Shown: positions 1 to 6,497 of the stretch, piece by piece
How the letters are laid out: each line of letters begins with the position of its first letter
Position numbering within the stretch: position 1 is the stretch's first letter
Assembly (NCBI GenBank): GCA_022452125.1
Contig: JAKURJ010000009.1
Location: 1-10,280 of the forward strand
Reading direction: 5' to 3'
DNA: 10,280 nt
Origin: Candidatus Poseidoniaceae archaeon
GTDB lineage: Archaea > Thermoplasmatota > Poseidoniia > Poseidoniales > Poseidoniaceae
Notes under the pieces: model-generated
Told to the model about the DNA's origin: nothing
What the model saw: the letters and a program-made list of their open reading frames with translations, nothing else
Databases searched by the model: none
Made by a program: the position numbers and the translations under genes

Positions 1-38
1 AACATGTTTCATCAGCAGTAGCCCATCTTGGAGTGTAG
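1..38 (+). CDS. Possible 3' end of an upstream gene (partial)
   Basis: The frame beginning at base 3 is open from the window edge and ends at TAG 36-38, reading HVSSAVAHLGV. It sits 10 bases ahead of the acetyltransferase ATG at 49 on the same strand, which fits the tight packing of the following genes. Only eleven residues are visible, so no family can be named. Another frame stops at 19-21 and is an alternative. This is a weak call resting on spacing and an ordinary-looking peptide. Confidence 0.3.
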   Translation, partial: HVSSAVAHLGV

Positions 39-48
39 TGGTCATTGT

Positions 49-615
49 ATGGAAACGCCGGAATTAGCGGTTAATGACCACGTGATTCTGCGGCCAATCA
101 ATAGGCGAATCTTACCTGAGGTAATGAGTGCCTATTTGGAAGACCCACATGCAGCCAAAGCAGCTCTCCCGTGGTTGAAAGAAGGCGAGGAAGCACGAAG
201 TCTAATTGGTGACCTAATGATAGATTTGGAGTTGCACAGAAACGGAGATTCGATACATTTCTGGGCAATCCACTCCATGGAAGATAACTCATTTGTTGGA
301 ATGATTGGATTAGGAGATGAACTTCAGTTGGCTGCATCGGCATACAATCTAGGATACTGGGTGCGTAAGAGTTGGAGGATGAAAGGAATTCCACGCGCTT
401 GTGTAGACGCCATCTTCAATTGGCAATCACATAGGACCGAGCAATCTCTTATCGAAATTACAGTTCACCCGCATAATGAAGCAGGCCTTGCTACCTGCAA
501 ATCAATTTGTGAAAAATGGAAAGGCCTAGCTATCGAAGGTTTTGTCCCGATTGAGATTGATAATCGTACAATTCCACACGTTTTGCATTTGATTCAATTA
601 AACCGTGGTGATTAG
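49..615 (+). CDS. GNAT-family N-acetyltransferase (RimJ/RimL-like)
   Basis: The 188-residue protein resembles the RimJ/RimL branch of acetyl-CoA-dependent N-acetyltransferases. Its N-terminal strand (VILRPINRR, residues 12-20) is the usual opening of this branch. The core strand FVGMIGLGD lies at 82-90, and LGYWVRKSWRMKGIPRA at 101-117 contains the R-x-x-G-x acetyl-CoA pyrophosphate-binding turn (R110, G113). ITVHPHNEAG (137-146) matches the late 'V.p.N..S' strand and helix. A TTG at 28 would add seven residues, but ATG 49 is preferred because GGTCATTGT before it resembles the GGTGATTAG before the next gene and because the family consensus starts soon after it. The stop codon directly abuts the ATG of the deacetylase, so the two are probably translationally coupled. 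The acceptor substrate cannot be read from sequence; the neighbours make an amino-sugar or surface-glycan intermediate plausible, while a protein or antibiotic substrate remains possible. Confidence 0.75.
   Translation: METPELAVNDHVILRPINRRILPEVMSAYLEDPHAAKAALPWLKEGEEARSLIGDLMIDLELHRNGDSIHFWAIHSMEDNSFVGMIGLGDELQLAASAYNLGYWVRKSWRMKGIPRACVDAIFNWQSHRTEQSLIEITVHPHNEAGLATCKSICEKWKGLAIEGFVPIEIDNRTIPHVLHLIQLNRGD
607..615 (+). promoter_or_regulatory. Shine-Dalgarno GGTGATTAG before the deacetylase
   Basis: GGTGAT is complementary to the conserved 3' tail of 16S rRNA (AUCACCUCC). The site sits inside the last codons and stop (TAG) of the acetyltransferase, and the ATG of the next gene follows at once. 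The identical nine bases precede the proposed CTG start of the methyltransferase at 6486 on the other strand, so this copy serves as an internal reference for initiation in this genome. Confidence 0.65.
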
Positions 616-1371
616 ATGAAGCCGGTCTGGTTGACCGTTGATAGCGACGATATTCGTCACATACCTTCATCTCAAGGTCATCCAACTCGCTCTAAGGGAA
701 TACCACATGAAGGGACTTCTCCAGAGATGTTAGAGTCGATGGAATACTTCCGAAATTGGCTGGATAGAACCCAAGTCTCTCTGACAATTTTTGTGATTGC
801 AGACCAACTCGACGATCCTGTTTTCGCCGATTGGTTACGAGATTTACTAGCAAATCATCCACAGGTAACCGTTGGCTGTCACGGCTTGACTCACAAATGT
901 TGGTCGGCATACCCGGAAGATTCGGAAGGCTTGCTCAAGGCATTGGTAGAGGCCGATGTAAAGTTACACAATTTCGCTAAAGATGCTTGGAGGCCCTGGT
1001 TTAGAGCACCAGCAGGATACATTGCTCCATGGATGGCCCCGGTTATTGCGAAGGCTGGATTTGAACTGGATAGCAGTGTAAATCCGTCCTGGTTGGTCAA
1101 GAAAAAAGCAGGTCCTTGGCGGGACTGGAATGCGGTGGAGAAGGCGTTGAAAGATTCTGGTCTTGTCAGTAAGCCGTGGCTATGTCGATTATCTCTGCCA
1201 ACTTGTGGTCCAGCACTTTCAATTCCGTTTCTCTCCTGGAATGCGCGCAAGGCTTGGTCGAAGTTAGGACCATTCGTATTGCCAGAAGAAGCGGAACACA
1301 CTGTTTACTGGCATATTCTTGACCACCGTCGCAAAAATGGACTCTGGAAACCGCCGTTAATGATTGAATGA
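616..1371 (+). CDS. NodB-type polysaccharide deacetylase family protein
   Basis: The 251-residue protein has the motif order of carbohydrate esterase 4 (NodB) deacetylases, metal-dependent enzymes that remove N- or O-acetyl groups from sugars. Motif 1 is LTVDSDD (residues 6-12) with the base and metal aspartates. Motif 2 is HGLTH (89-93), giving the two metal histidines. Motif 3 is RAPAG (130-134), and the late catalytic histidine is probably H233 in YWHILDH. There is no signal peptide or membrane segment, so it probably acts in the cytoplasm or at the inner face of the membrane. The start ATG abuts the preceding stop and has a good Shine-Dalgarno. Its stop overlaps the next ATG (ATGA). Between an acetyltransferase and a GT-C-like membrane protein, a role in trimming acetylated glycan precursors is plausible. 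The family assignment is solid; the substrate is unknown. Confidence 0.85.
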   Translation: MKPVWLTVDSDDIRHIPSSQGHPTRSKGIPHEGTSPEMLESMEYFRNWLDRTQVSLTIFVIADQLDDPVFADWLRDLLANHPQVTVGCHGLTHKCWSAYPEDSEGLLKALVEADVKLHNFAKDAWRPWFRAPAGYIAPWMAPVIAKAGFELDSSVNPSWLVKKKAGPWRDWNAVEKALKDSGLVSKPWLCRLSLPTCGPALSIPFLSWNARKAWSKLGPFVLPEEAEHTVYWHILDHRRKNGLWKPPLMIE

Positions 1372-2861
1372 GCCCAAAGGGCTCAAATCTTGCTCGACTT
1401 AGGAGTGCCATGGAGAAGAAGTTCTGGCGCGCACTTCTCCTGATAGGAATTGCAATGCATATTCTTGCTGCATTTCTAATGCCGCTTGGATTGGATGCCC
1501 ATGTTCATGCATCATATGTCAGTGATGGAATGGATGATGGCGAAGCCCACTTAGAGTGGGGCGAGCTAAGACCCGATTCCCCTGAAAGTTCAACTCCCAA
1601 AGAAGTACCAGCCGATGACAAATGGTTCGCTTGGCATTTGATAATTGAGATATGGTTCACGGTTTTCTCCGCTTCAGTGGTCTCTTTACACATATTGAGC
1701 CTAATTGGAGGACTGGGGTGTCTCGCTACAATTTTCCTCGTGACACGTAACCTGTTTGATTCTGAACAGGCTCTGAGGCTGACAGCCTTAGCATCGATTT
1801 ATCCTCCACTGATACGGGCTACTGGACGATTTTATCAGGAAGGAATAATTTTGATTTTAATCACACTAGCAGTCTATTCGATTATTCGAGCAGCGAGGGA
1901 TTCAAAGTTCAGTTATTGGTGGGCAATTCCTGTACTGTGTGGCGTTTTGATATTGTCTTTCAAAGGAATGCCACTATGGTACATTCTTCCAGCGATTGCG
2001 GTTTTGCTAGTCTCTAGCAGAATAGAAATGAATCAAATCCATATTGCATTCATTGCATTACTCGTACAATTAGTAATCCTTTATCGCAACGAAGTTTCAC
2101 TATCTAACTCTGATATCGTGCCTGCACTTCTATCTTCATTCATCGGGTATTTCTTGTTCGTGATCTGTGGAATGCTGATTATTTCCAAAGACGAATCGCC
2201 TTCTAATTTCGAATCTGATTTACTTTTCCGCGGCTCAAAAATGGTCGCAGCATGTCTGATTGGATGGGTTGCAGCGTTGTGGGTTACTGAAGCAGTAGCT
2301 TTGGAGAAGGGCTTTTTCGACATTGTTTATTCGTTCAGAAATAATCCGAGATATTTCTCACTATTACTCATACCCCTATGGTTCAGCCGATTACTAAAAA
2401 CGGACTCAGTCGGACTTTCAACAAATAACGGAGAAAACAAAATCGTAGTAGGACTTGTTTCTGCATTGCTAGTCATTAACATCTTGGTACTTTCAACTAC
2501 AGGAACAACAGGTTCTGAATATGTAGGCTCCCACTTGGGCGATGAGATTACAGATGACGAGGATTTGTTATTCGTCTCCGACTCATCCCTTGCAATGCAT
2601 CGTTTGTACTCGATCAAGTTCTCAATGGACCCCGACAGTGATGGAGAAAGCATTGGCCACTGGCGCTCAAATGATTCGGGATGGCAAGTGGAATTGCTAG
2701 AATGCAATAAATTGACCAAAGTGACATGGATTTTCGTTTTCCATGACTTGACGCCATCAATCTCATCAGAATGGGAAGAAGTCGATTTTGAAGGTTCAGA
2801 CAAAGTTAGTCAAGGATACCAGTTGTACAAGTGGGGTGGAGAAGGTGAGCGATGTGCTTGA
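1368..2861 (+). CDS. Multi-pass membrane protein, GT-C glycosyltransferase-like
   Basis: The 497-residue protein has about ten hydrophobic segments followed by a soluble tail of roughly 110 residues. A first membrane helix is followed by an outer loop containing LGLDAHVHASY; an acidic residue here is typical of the catalytic loop of dolichol-phosphate-sugar GT-C transferases (PMT/ArnT/AglB-like). The stretch LTALASIYPPLIRATGRF with the helix after it resembles the central part of PMT_2-type proteins. It would work in the membrane, moving a lipid-linked sugar to an outside acceptor. ATG 1368 overlaps the deacetylase stop (ATGA) and has TGATT at the same distance as the deacetylase Shine-Dalgarno. 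An in-frame ATG at 1410, with AGGAG at 1401-1405, would give a 483-residue protein and is a serious alternative. The 3' end overlaps the CoA-transferase by 17 bases. Membrane topology is certain; enzymatic identity is moderate, and another polytopic protein class remains possible. Confidence 0.65.
   Translation: MSPKGSNLARLRSAMEKKFWRALLLIGIAMHILAAFLMPLGLDAHVHASYVSDGMDDGEAHLEWGELRPDSPESSTPKEVPADDKWFAWHLIIEIWFTVFSASVVSLHILSLIGGLGCLATIFLVTRNLFDSEQALRLTALASIYPPLIRATGRFYQEGIILILITLAVYSIIRAARDSKFSYWWAIPVLCGVLILSFKGMPLWYILPAIAVLLVSSRIEMNQIHIAFIALLVQLVILYRNEVSLSNSDIVPALLSSFIGYFLFVICGMLIISKDESPSNFESDLLFRGSKMVAACLIGWVAALWVTEAVALEKGFFDIVYSFRNNPRYFSLLLIPLWFSRLLKTDSVGLSTNNGENKIVVGLVSALLVINILVLSTTGTTGSEYVGSHLGDEITDDEDLLFVSDSSLAMHRLYSIKFSMDPDSDGESIGHWRSNDSGWQVELLECNKLTKVTWIFVFHDLTPSISSEWEEVDFEGSDKVSQGYQLYKWGGEGERCA
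1401..1405 (+). promoter_or_regulatory. Candidate Shine-Dalgarno AGGAG for an internal start at 1410
   Basis: AGGAG lies four bases ahead of ATG 1410, which is in frame with the membrane protein and falls just before its first hydrophobic helix (MEKKFWRALLL). It competes with the overlapping ATGA start at 1368. The sequence alone does not decide between them. Confidence 0.4.
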
Positions 2862-3864
2862 GGGAGTGAAGGTGCTGGACCTCTCGAGGATTCTAGCAGG
2901 CCCATATTGTGCGCAAATGTTGGCAGATTTAGGCGCCCAAGTCACCAAAGTTGAGGCCCCTTGGGGAGATGATACACGAGGCTGGGGTCCACCGTTTTTG
3001 GAAGATGGAACCGCCGCCTACCACCTATCATGTAACCGAGGCAAAGAGATAATTTTCCACAATCTAAAGGAAGAAAAACAAGCAATACAGGATTTGATTT
3101 CACAATCAGATGTTGTAATCGAAAACTTCCGCCCAGGGCAACTTGAGAGATTAATTGGCCCGATTTCTAAAGAAGTAATCCTGTGCTCAATAACCGGTTT
3201 TGGACAGAGCGGTCCAAGGTCGCAGGAGCCCGGTTATGACCTAGCTCTACAGGCGATGAGCGGAATAATGAGTATCACTGGTGAAGAGGGGGCAGGTCCA
3301 GTTAAAGTCGGAGTTGCATGGATTGATATCATCACTGGATTATATGCTGGAAATGCAATAATGGCTGCATTATTCAAGCGCGAAAGAACAGGGATCAATT
3401 CACATCTGGACATCTCATTATGGGATTGTGCAATTGCCTCTCTTGCTAATCAAGGGCAAAATCAAATCACAAGTGGAAACGACCCAGGCCTGTTAGGTTC
3501 AGGCCATCCAAATCTAGTTCCATATCAGGCATTCCAAACCAGTGACGGATGGGTAGTAATCGCAGTAGGCTCAGATTCTCAATTTGAAAAATTGTCTCAG
3601 TTTTTGGATTTCGAAAACGTCTGGCCAACAAATGAATTACGAGTTAACTCACGAAAAGAAGTGGTAGACATGGTCCAATCAAAAGTGATTGGAATGACTA
3701 AATCACAGGTTTGCGAAATGTTGGATGGAATCCCGACATCTCCTATCAACAAAATCAGTGAGGCATTAGCTGATGCACAAAGCATTGCTAGAGGAGTGGT
3801 TACAGAATGGAACGGTCACTCTGTTTTGGCAAGCCCACTACGTTTCATCTCAGAAAGAGAATAA
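2845..3864 (+). CDS. Family III acyl-CoA transferase (CaiB/BaiF/Frc type)
   Basis: The 339-residue protein is a family III CoA-transferase, which moves CoA between carboxylic acids through an aspartyl-CoA intermediate. The opening LEGVKVLDLSRILAGPYCAQ is near-consensus. VENFRPG-type IENFRPG lies near residue 95, GFGQSGP at 118-124 and WIDIITG around D161; D161 is the expected catalytic aspartate. Members that are racemases have GHD before this point; here it is GYD (130-132), so a racemase role is unlikely. An upstream ATG at 2788 is open, but GTG 2845 is preferred: it begins at the family N-terminus, is preceded by GGTGGA at 2835-2840, and reduces the overlap with the membrane gene to 17 bases. 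It is somewhat shorter than typical members (about 380-430), mainly at the C-terminal end. The substrate is unknown. Its link to the glycan-like genes is positional only. Confidence 0.88.
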   Translation: MSDVLEGVKVLDLSRILAGPYCAQMLADLGAQVTKVEAPWGDDTRGWGPPFLEDGTAAYHLSCNRGKEIIFHNLKEEKQAIQDLISQSDVVIENFRPGQLERLIGPISKEVILCSITGFGQSGPRSQEPGYDLALQAMSGIMSITGEEGAGPVKVGVAWIDIITGLYAGNAIMAALFKRERTGINSHLDISLWDCAIASLANQGQNQITSGNDPGLLGSGHPNLVPYQAFQTSDGWVVIAVGSDSQFEKLSQFLDFENVWPTNELRVNSRKEVVDMVQSKVIGMTKSQVCEMLDGIPTSPINKISEALADAQSIARGVVTEWNGHSVLASPLRFISERE

Positions 3865-4878
3865 TGAGGTCTGACCACCGGTTCTAACTAGGCCAGCATT
3901 TTCAAGCAATTCCATTGCATTGTCAAATCTCTTTTGCGAGAATTGCCTGTCTTCAACTAAGAATTTCTTCAACCCTTCAACGTCGACTGTGCCTTGAGTA
4001 AGGCCCTCATCATCTACTTCTACAACAGGATGGTTTCTGAAAATCTCTCTAATTTCATCCAATCTCTCTGGCACTTCCTTGTCCTTAGCAGCACAAACTG
4101 CTTCGATGGTGTTGTGTTCTTTGATCAACTTGAGTCCTGTCTTAGGTCCTACGCCTTTGATTCCTGGATGGAAATCGGTTCCAATCATTATTGCCAAATC
4201 GATAAGTTGGTCTCTACTCAATTCATTGTCTGCAAGGATTTGGTCCAACTCGATTCTTTGAGCTCTTACAATTCTCCCCATTCGCTTACTTCCATCGGAA
4301 GTGAAGTTGCGAATTACTACCGGAGCGCCGTATAGCAAGGCATCCCAATCTTGAGTTGCTACAGCATCTAATTGCCCATTTGCAGCCATTACTGCCGCTT
4401 GTGCTTCACCTTCAGCTTCCGCTCTGAATGCTGGAATTCCCATTAGCGAAAGCATCTCGATTGATTCCTCGACCATTTCTGGGGTGTACTTGACACAACG
4501 CTGTGCCATCTTTTGTGCGGTCTGGAAATCTCCAGCCTCAAGTGCTGCCTTCCAATCAGCCTCCGCCTGTTCCCTTTTCGCCCTTCTTGCATCCATCTCA
4601 TCCTTCTTCAAATCAGGATGCTTACCATCAAAGATGAATACAGGCTTAACGCCCTTTGAGAGTAGTAGTGATGCCCGTGATAGGAAGCCCATCAAGTGTG
4701 CAACAACTTTGCCATTATCGGCTCGCAGCGGACCTCCATCTCCAGTAGGTGAGCGGTCGCGAATAGTGGTTAGGAATTGGAATGCAAGTAGGAAACTATC
4801 GATTCCAACCTTCTTACCTTTCATCGCATCCATGGTGGTGTCTTCAGCACTAGCCAAGTCACGTAGGTTGCAGCCCAT
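3850..4878 (-). CDS. fen: Flap endonuclease 1 (structure-specific 5' nuclease)
   Basis: The 342-residue protein is archaeal FEN1, which cuts 5' flaps during Okazaki fragment maturation and long-patch base excision repair. The start MGCNLRDL matches the family's MGV.L..L N-terminus, whose free end enters the active site. Metal-binding acids are all present: D27, D84 (FDG), E156 and E158 (AEGEAQAA), D177 and D179 (TQDWDALLYG) and D235 (GTDFH). The helix-two-turn-helix GIKGVGPKTGLKLI follows at 239-252. The last seven residues, QTSLFSF, form a PIP-box for binding the PCNA clamp, ending right at the stop. Length is normal for archaeal FEN1 (about 330-350). tRNA-Arg lies about 55 bases upstream on the same strand and may share a transcript. 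The 3' end overlaps the convergent CoA-transferase by 15 bases. Confidence 0.97.
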   Translation of the reverse strand: MGCNLRDLASAEDTTMDAMKGKKVGIDSFLLAFQFLTTIRDRSPTGDGGPLRADNGKVVAHLMGFLSRASLLLSKGVKPVFIFDGKHPDLKKDEMDARRAKREQAEADWKAALEAGDFQTAQKMAQRCVKYTPEMVEESIEMLSLMGIPAFRAEAEGEAQAAVMAANGQLDAVATQDWDALLYGAPVVIRNFTSDGSKRMGRIVRAQRIELDQILADNELSRDQLIDLAIMIGTDFHPGIKGVGPKTGLKLIKEHNTIEAVCAAKDKEVPERLDEIREIFRNHPVVEVDDEGLTQGTVDVEGLKKFLVEDRQFSQKRFDNAMELLENAGLVRTGGQTSLFSF

Positions 4879-4931
4879 AAATCACGCAACGGGTGCAGGC
4901 TCTTGAGTCTCACGGCTCAATATCGGGAAGA

Positions 4932-5008
4932 TGGCGGGCAATGCAGGATTCGAACCCACGTCTCCGGCTCCGAAGGCCGGAAGGATATCCAGACTACCCT
5001 AATTGCCC
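4932..5008 (-). tRNA. tRNA-Arg(TCG), CCA encoded
   Basis: On the minus strand the acceptor stem GGGCAAT pairs perfectly with ATTGCCC. The D-arm contains the GG of the D-loop (TAGTCTGGAT). The anticodon arm is CCGGC-CTTCGGA-GCCGG with anticodon TCG, reading CGA. The variable loop is AGAC and the T-arm is GTGGG-TTCGAAT-CCTGC with two wobble pairs. The discriminator is G (base 4935), and CCA is encoded at 4932-4934. No intron is present. No convincing TATA box is visible at the expected distance upstream. It lies ahead of FEN1 on the same strand. Confidence 0.95.
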
Positions 5009-5084
5009 TGCATCGCCGAAAAGCCGCCCCTTCTTGAATCACACCCTCGCGCTCATTGAAGTGCTTTCAGTATCTAGAAGGAAT

Positions 5085-5486
5085 ATGGGCGGCAACTCTC
5101 CATGCGTAAGTAAGGGTTGCAGTATGTGCTGTAGGGAGACTGTAATGCCAATCACAGCGACCGAAGCAAGCCGCCTATCCAGAAGGACGGGCTTGGCAGA
5201 AGACCAGTTTTGTTCTAAAGATGAATCGGGAATTAGGCGCCTGTTGAATAATCAGCAAACCAAAGCTTGTGTTTTCTTGGCTACAACCTCAGATTTACCA
5301 ACTGCTCCCGGAATCTGTTCAGTCTATGATAGCAGGCCACTAGGCTGCCGCACCTATCCTGTGATTTTGGATGAGAAAGATCTAGCAATTCTCGATGAGT
5401 TATGTCCGCACACCAGTGAATTCGATGAGCCAAGCGAAGATGATGGACACAGGTTGCTCAATCTTGAGTCGAAGCTTCAGCAATGA
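5085..5486 (+). CDS. YkgJ-family cysteine-rich protein (putative metal/Fe-S binding)
   Basis: The 133-residue protein belongs to the YkgJ/UPF0153 group of small proteins with a conserved cysteine pattern thought to bind zinc or an iron-sulfur cluster. The N-terminal C7-x4-C12-x2-C15-C16 motif, the C78-x9-C88 unit in CSVYDSRPLGCRTYP, and C107 in LCPHT are all visible. The full set of cysteines is 7, 12, 15, 16, 43, 62, 78, 88 and 107. ATG 5085 is chosen because the sequence upstream in this frame crosses the tRNA-Arg gene, the family motif begins immediately after it, and AAGGA at 5078-5082 can act as a ribosome binding site. It is a single gene between opposite-strand genes, and its last 29 bases overlap the convergent methyltransferase. 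Biochemical function is not established for the family. Confidence 0.85.
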   Translation: MGGNSPCVSKGCSMCCRETVMPITATEASRLSRRTGLAEDQFCSKDESGIRRLLNNQQTKACVFLATTSDLPTAPGICSVYDSRPLGCRTYPVILDEKDLAILDELCPHTSEFDEPSEDDGHRLLNLESKLQQ

Positions 5487-6486
5487 TCATCACTCTTCCA
5501 AGCGATTTGTGAACTGGTATCCCAAATGCGGTTTTGATTTCATAGCCGGGCAATTCGATATCGGTTGTGATTTCTTCATCCAAATCATCCCCACCTGCTT
5601 CAACAGGCAAAATCACAACAAGTTTGCATTCATTATTTTGAGAGCGAATGTTCGCAAGCATGTCTCCAATCAGCTTTTCATCACCAGGTGAATTTCTTCC
5701 ATAAGGAGGGTCAACAACAACAGCTGCCGTGTCTTTTGGCAATTCAAATCTGGTTGCATCCCCTCTTTTGACTTCAGCATCTACCTTTGCCCAATCGATA
5801 TTTTGTTGACTACCATCAACCATAACTGGGTCGAAGTCAATTCCTAGAGTTGGCCTACCTGTTAGTGCAGCTTCAATAAGAATACCACCAGTTCCACACA
5901 TAGGGTCAACCACATGGCCTTCATCGGTTCCGGCAGCGATATTGACCGCTGCTCTTGCTAAACGTGGCTCAAGGCTGACAGGTCTGAAGAAAGGTCTCTT
6001 ATTTGCGCGCATTGCAGACCATCCGTGTTTGCCAGGTCCTTGGCCAACCATCCAACCCCATGCAACATTTCCTGCAGATTTATCTAAGACGATTCCGAAC
6101 CTACGCTTTGGATTTTCCAAGTTGAAAGTAGAACCTTTGTCGTGAAATAATCCACCGACCTGTCTCTCGATATCTCTAGTTGCTACAGGAATTTTGCCTT
6201 CATGACGCCAGCATTCTATTGCCATGTCATCGACCTTTTCACCCTCGATTTTCTGTAGTAAGTCTTCGAGAGAAGTCCATTTTGATATTCCACCATTTAC
6301 TAGAACGCATTCACACCCAGACATGAGTTCTGCACATTCCCAATCACTTTCTCCTGTAGCAGTTAACAGACGCCTTGAATCGGTTCGAGTTATGTCCGAA
6401 TCGGTGAACATGGCTTCAGCTTCCGCTCTGGCAATTGCAGGATGCCAGCCTCGTAGTGCGATGATTGCGGTTGCATTAGATTGCAG
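5458..6486 (-). CDS. TrmG10-type tRNA (guanine-N2)-methyltransferase, CTG start
   Basis: This is a Trm11/TrmG10-like enzyme, expected to methylate N2 of G10 in tRNA using S-adenosylmethionine. An N-terminal THUMP-type RNA-binding region is followed by RPFFRPVSLEPRLARAAVN, the SAM motif VVDPMCGTGG (D194 numbered from CTG) and the catalytic motif DPPYG (259-263), characteristic of N2-guanine methylation. The first ATG is at 6411, but the frame is open 25 codons further. That stretch (ALRGWHPAIARAEAEAM) looks like the G.hPelA.aEl opening of this family, so ATG 6411 would remove the first domain element. The upstream extension contains no ATG, GTG or TTG. CTG at 6486 lies four bases after GAGGTGA, and an in-frame TAG lies just before it. 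With CTG the protein has 342 residues, normal for the family. It is the second gene after ribD, four bases from its stop. The 3' end overlaps ykgJ. Confidence 0.85.
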   Translation of the reverse strand: MQSNATAIIALRGWHPAIARAEAEAMFTDSDITRTDSRRLLTATGESDWECAELMSGCECVLVNGGISKWTSLEDLLQKIEGEKVDDMAIECWRHEGKIPVATRDIERQVGGLFHDKGSTFNLENPKRRFGIVLDKSAGNVAWGWMVGQGPGKHGWSAMRANKRPFFRPVSLEPRLARAAVNIAAGTDEGHVVDPMCGTGGILIEAALTGRPTLGIDFDPVMVDGSQQNIDWAKVDAEVKRGDATRFELPKDTAAVVVDPPYGRNSPGDEKLIGDMLANIRSQNNECKLVVILPVEAGGDDLDEEITTDIELPGYEIKTAFGIPVHKSLGRVMIIAEASTQD

Positions 6487-6497
6487 CTAATCACCTC
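6487..6497 (-). promoter_or_regulatory. Strong Shine-Dalgarno GAGGTGATTAG before CTG start
   Basis: On the minus strand GAGGTGA spans the last sense codon and the TGA stop of ribD, followed by TTAG and the CTG at 6486. The nine bases GGTGATTAG are identical in sequence and spacing to those in front of the deacetylase ATG at 616. This supports initiation at CTG and translational coupling of ribD to the methyltransferase. Confidence 0.7.

Noticed and set aside
4484..4906. Plus-strand open frame of 140 codons opposite FEN1
   Set aside because: It lies fully antisense to a FEN1 with all catalytic residues, its translation is Ser/Ala-rich without recognisable motifs, and it reflects the codon pattern of the real gene.
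4903..4920. TTGAG/CTCAA inverted repeat between tRNA-Arg and FEN1
   Set aside because: The stem has only five pairs with an eight-base loop and no T-run on either strand; not enough to call a terminator.
4893..5084. N-terminal extension of the YkgJ-like protein
   Set aside because: This stretch crosses the complete tRNA-Arg gene on the other strand, and the family's cysteine motif begins just after ATG 5085.
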